Shown here: positions 36,535 to 36,783 of the stretch, one piece after another
Layout of the letters: each line of letters starts with the position of its first letter
How positions within the stretch are numbered: the first letter of the stretch is position 1
Virus record (IMG/VR): IMGVR_UViG_3300035670_000681
Location: 1-36,783 of that record
Strand: one strand, 5' to 3'
Length of the DNA stretch: 36,783 nucleotides
From: a virus
The notes under the pieces: model-generated
The model's input: the letters and a program-made list of their open reading frames with translations, nothing else
What the model was told of the DNA's origin: nothing
Database searches by the model: none
Program-made: the position numbers and the translations under genes

Positions 36535-36783
36535 TTAATACGATTCGATCATCTTGTCAAGATACCAACGGGCTTTTTTGAGGTCTTCTACCCCATTTTT
36601 GTCCATGAATCTCATTAAGTACTGCATAAGTTGTACATAATCTGACTCAAACAGTGGGTTGTCTTTGTCTTCAAACATGGCCCCTGAGTGCTTGTACAGC
36701 TTTTGTACTAATTTAGCAATGACGTCACGAACTTCAATGCCTTCCTCCTCGAACAGCATGTAATGCTTTGGTTTACTTATTAC
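36535..36783 (-). CDS. DUF3310/SaV-like protein, C-terminal part
   Basis: This is the 3' part of the gene that begins at 190 beyond the circular join. The frame is open to the window end (the last eight codons read VISKPKHY). The ATG at 36759 is internal and has no ribosome binding site. The C-terminal motif (YLMRFMDKNGVEDLKKARWYLDKMI) is the hallmark of DUF3310, which typically ends in DLKKAxWYLxxxI. Function in nucleotide metabolism is often assumed but unproven. The stop is 45 bases before the ribonucleotide reductase start, probably in the same transcript. Confidence 0.88.
   Translation of the reverse strand, partial: VISKPKHYMLFEEEGIEVRDVIAKLVQKLYKHSGAMFEDKDNPLFESDYVQLMQYLMRFMDKNGVEDLKKARWYLDKMIESY
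36657..36783. repeat. Terminal direct repeat, right copy
   Basis: Identical to bases 1-127. It shows that the two window ends join, giving a circular map in which the DUF3310 gene is intact. Confidence 0.95.

Noticed and set aside
1-36783. tRNA genes, CRISPR arrays, integrase or attachment sites
   Set aside because: None found by eye; no T-loop-like tRNA ends, spaced repeat arrays or recombinase motifs were seen.

Overview
The window is essentially one complete genome of a tailed, podovirus-like lytic bacteriophage. The first 127 bases (1-127) recur exactly as the last 127 (36657-36783). The contig is therefore most simply a circularised assembly of a 36,656 bp genome, cut inside a DUF3310 gene whose halves sit at the two ends. 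No integrase, repressor, tRNA or CRISPR array was seen. The replication genes are T7-like (family A DNA polymerase, fused primase-helicase, 5'-3' exonuclease, endonuclease I, SSB-like protein), but no T7-type RNA polymerase gene is present. Four TTGACA-N17-TAnnnT promoters instead suggest use of the host sigma70 enzyme. The host is probably a Gram-negative, possibly aquatic, bacterium. That is inference from gene types, the class II ribonucleotide reductase, DnaA boxes and a bacterial-type parS sequence.

Layout. (1) A leftward module (- strand) runs from about 12,970 down through position 1 and, across the circular join, on to 34,337. Its promoter-proximal part (9.5-13 kb) holds many small unknown proteins. 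Then come zinc-ribbon proteins, primase-helicase, DNA polymerase, SSB-like protein, a candidate Acb2/Tad1 cyclic-nucleotide sponge, exonuclease, a HExxH protease-like protein, endonuclease I, a metallophosphoesterase, DUF3310 and a B12-dependent ribonucleotide reductase. (2) A roughly 1 kb non-coding divergence region (12,970-14,031) contains five exact DnaA boxes, short direct and inverted repeats, a 16-bp parS-like palindrome, a G-rich run and a rightward sigma70-like promoter. (3) A rightward module (+ strand, 14,032-34,286) carries terminase small and large subunits, portal, scaffold, capsid, decoration-like protein, two fibres (one with an S74 autochaperone), adaptor and nozzle-like tail proteins, internal virion proteins, several membrane proteins including a 3TM holin, and an M15 peptidase endolysin. 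It ends in a strong terminator facing the end of the leftward module.

Four HNH endonuclease genes interrupt the genome at gene boundaries. Two flank the nozzle-like gene and carry synonymously recoded copies of its first 16 codons and its last four codons. A roughly 100 bp leader of short AT-rich repeats occurs twice, once in each module and in the same orientation relative to its downstream gene, which suggests shared regulation. The most unusual parts are the origin/parS-like region, the recoded HNH insertions, the twin leaders and the candidate anti-CBASS/anti-Thoeris sponge.
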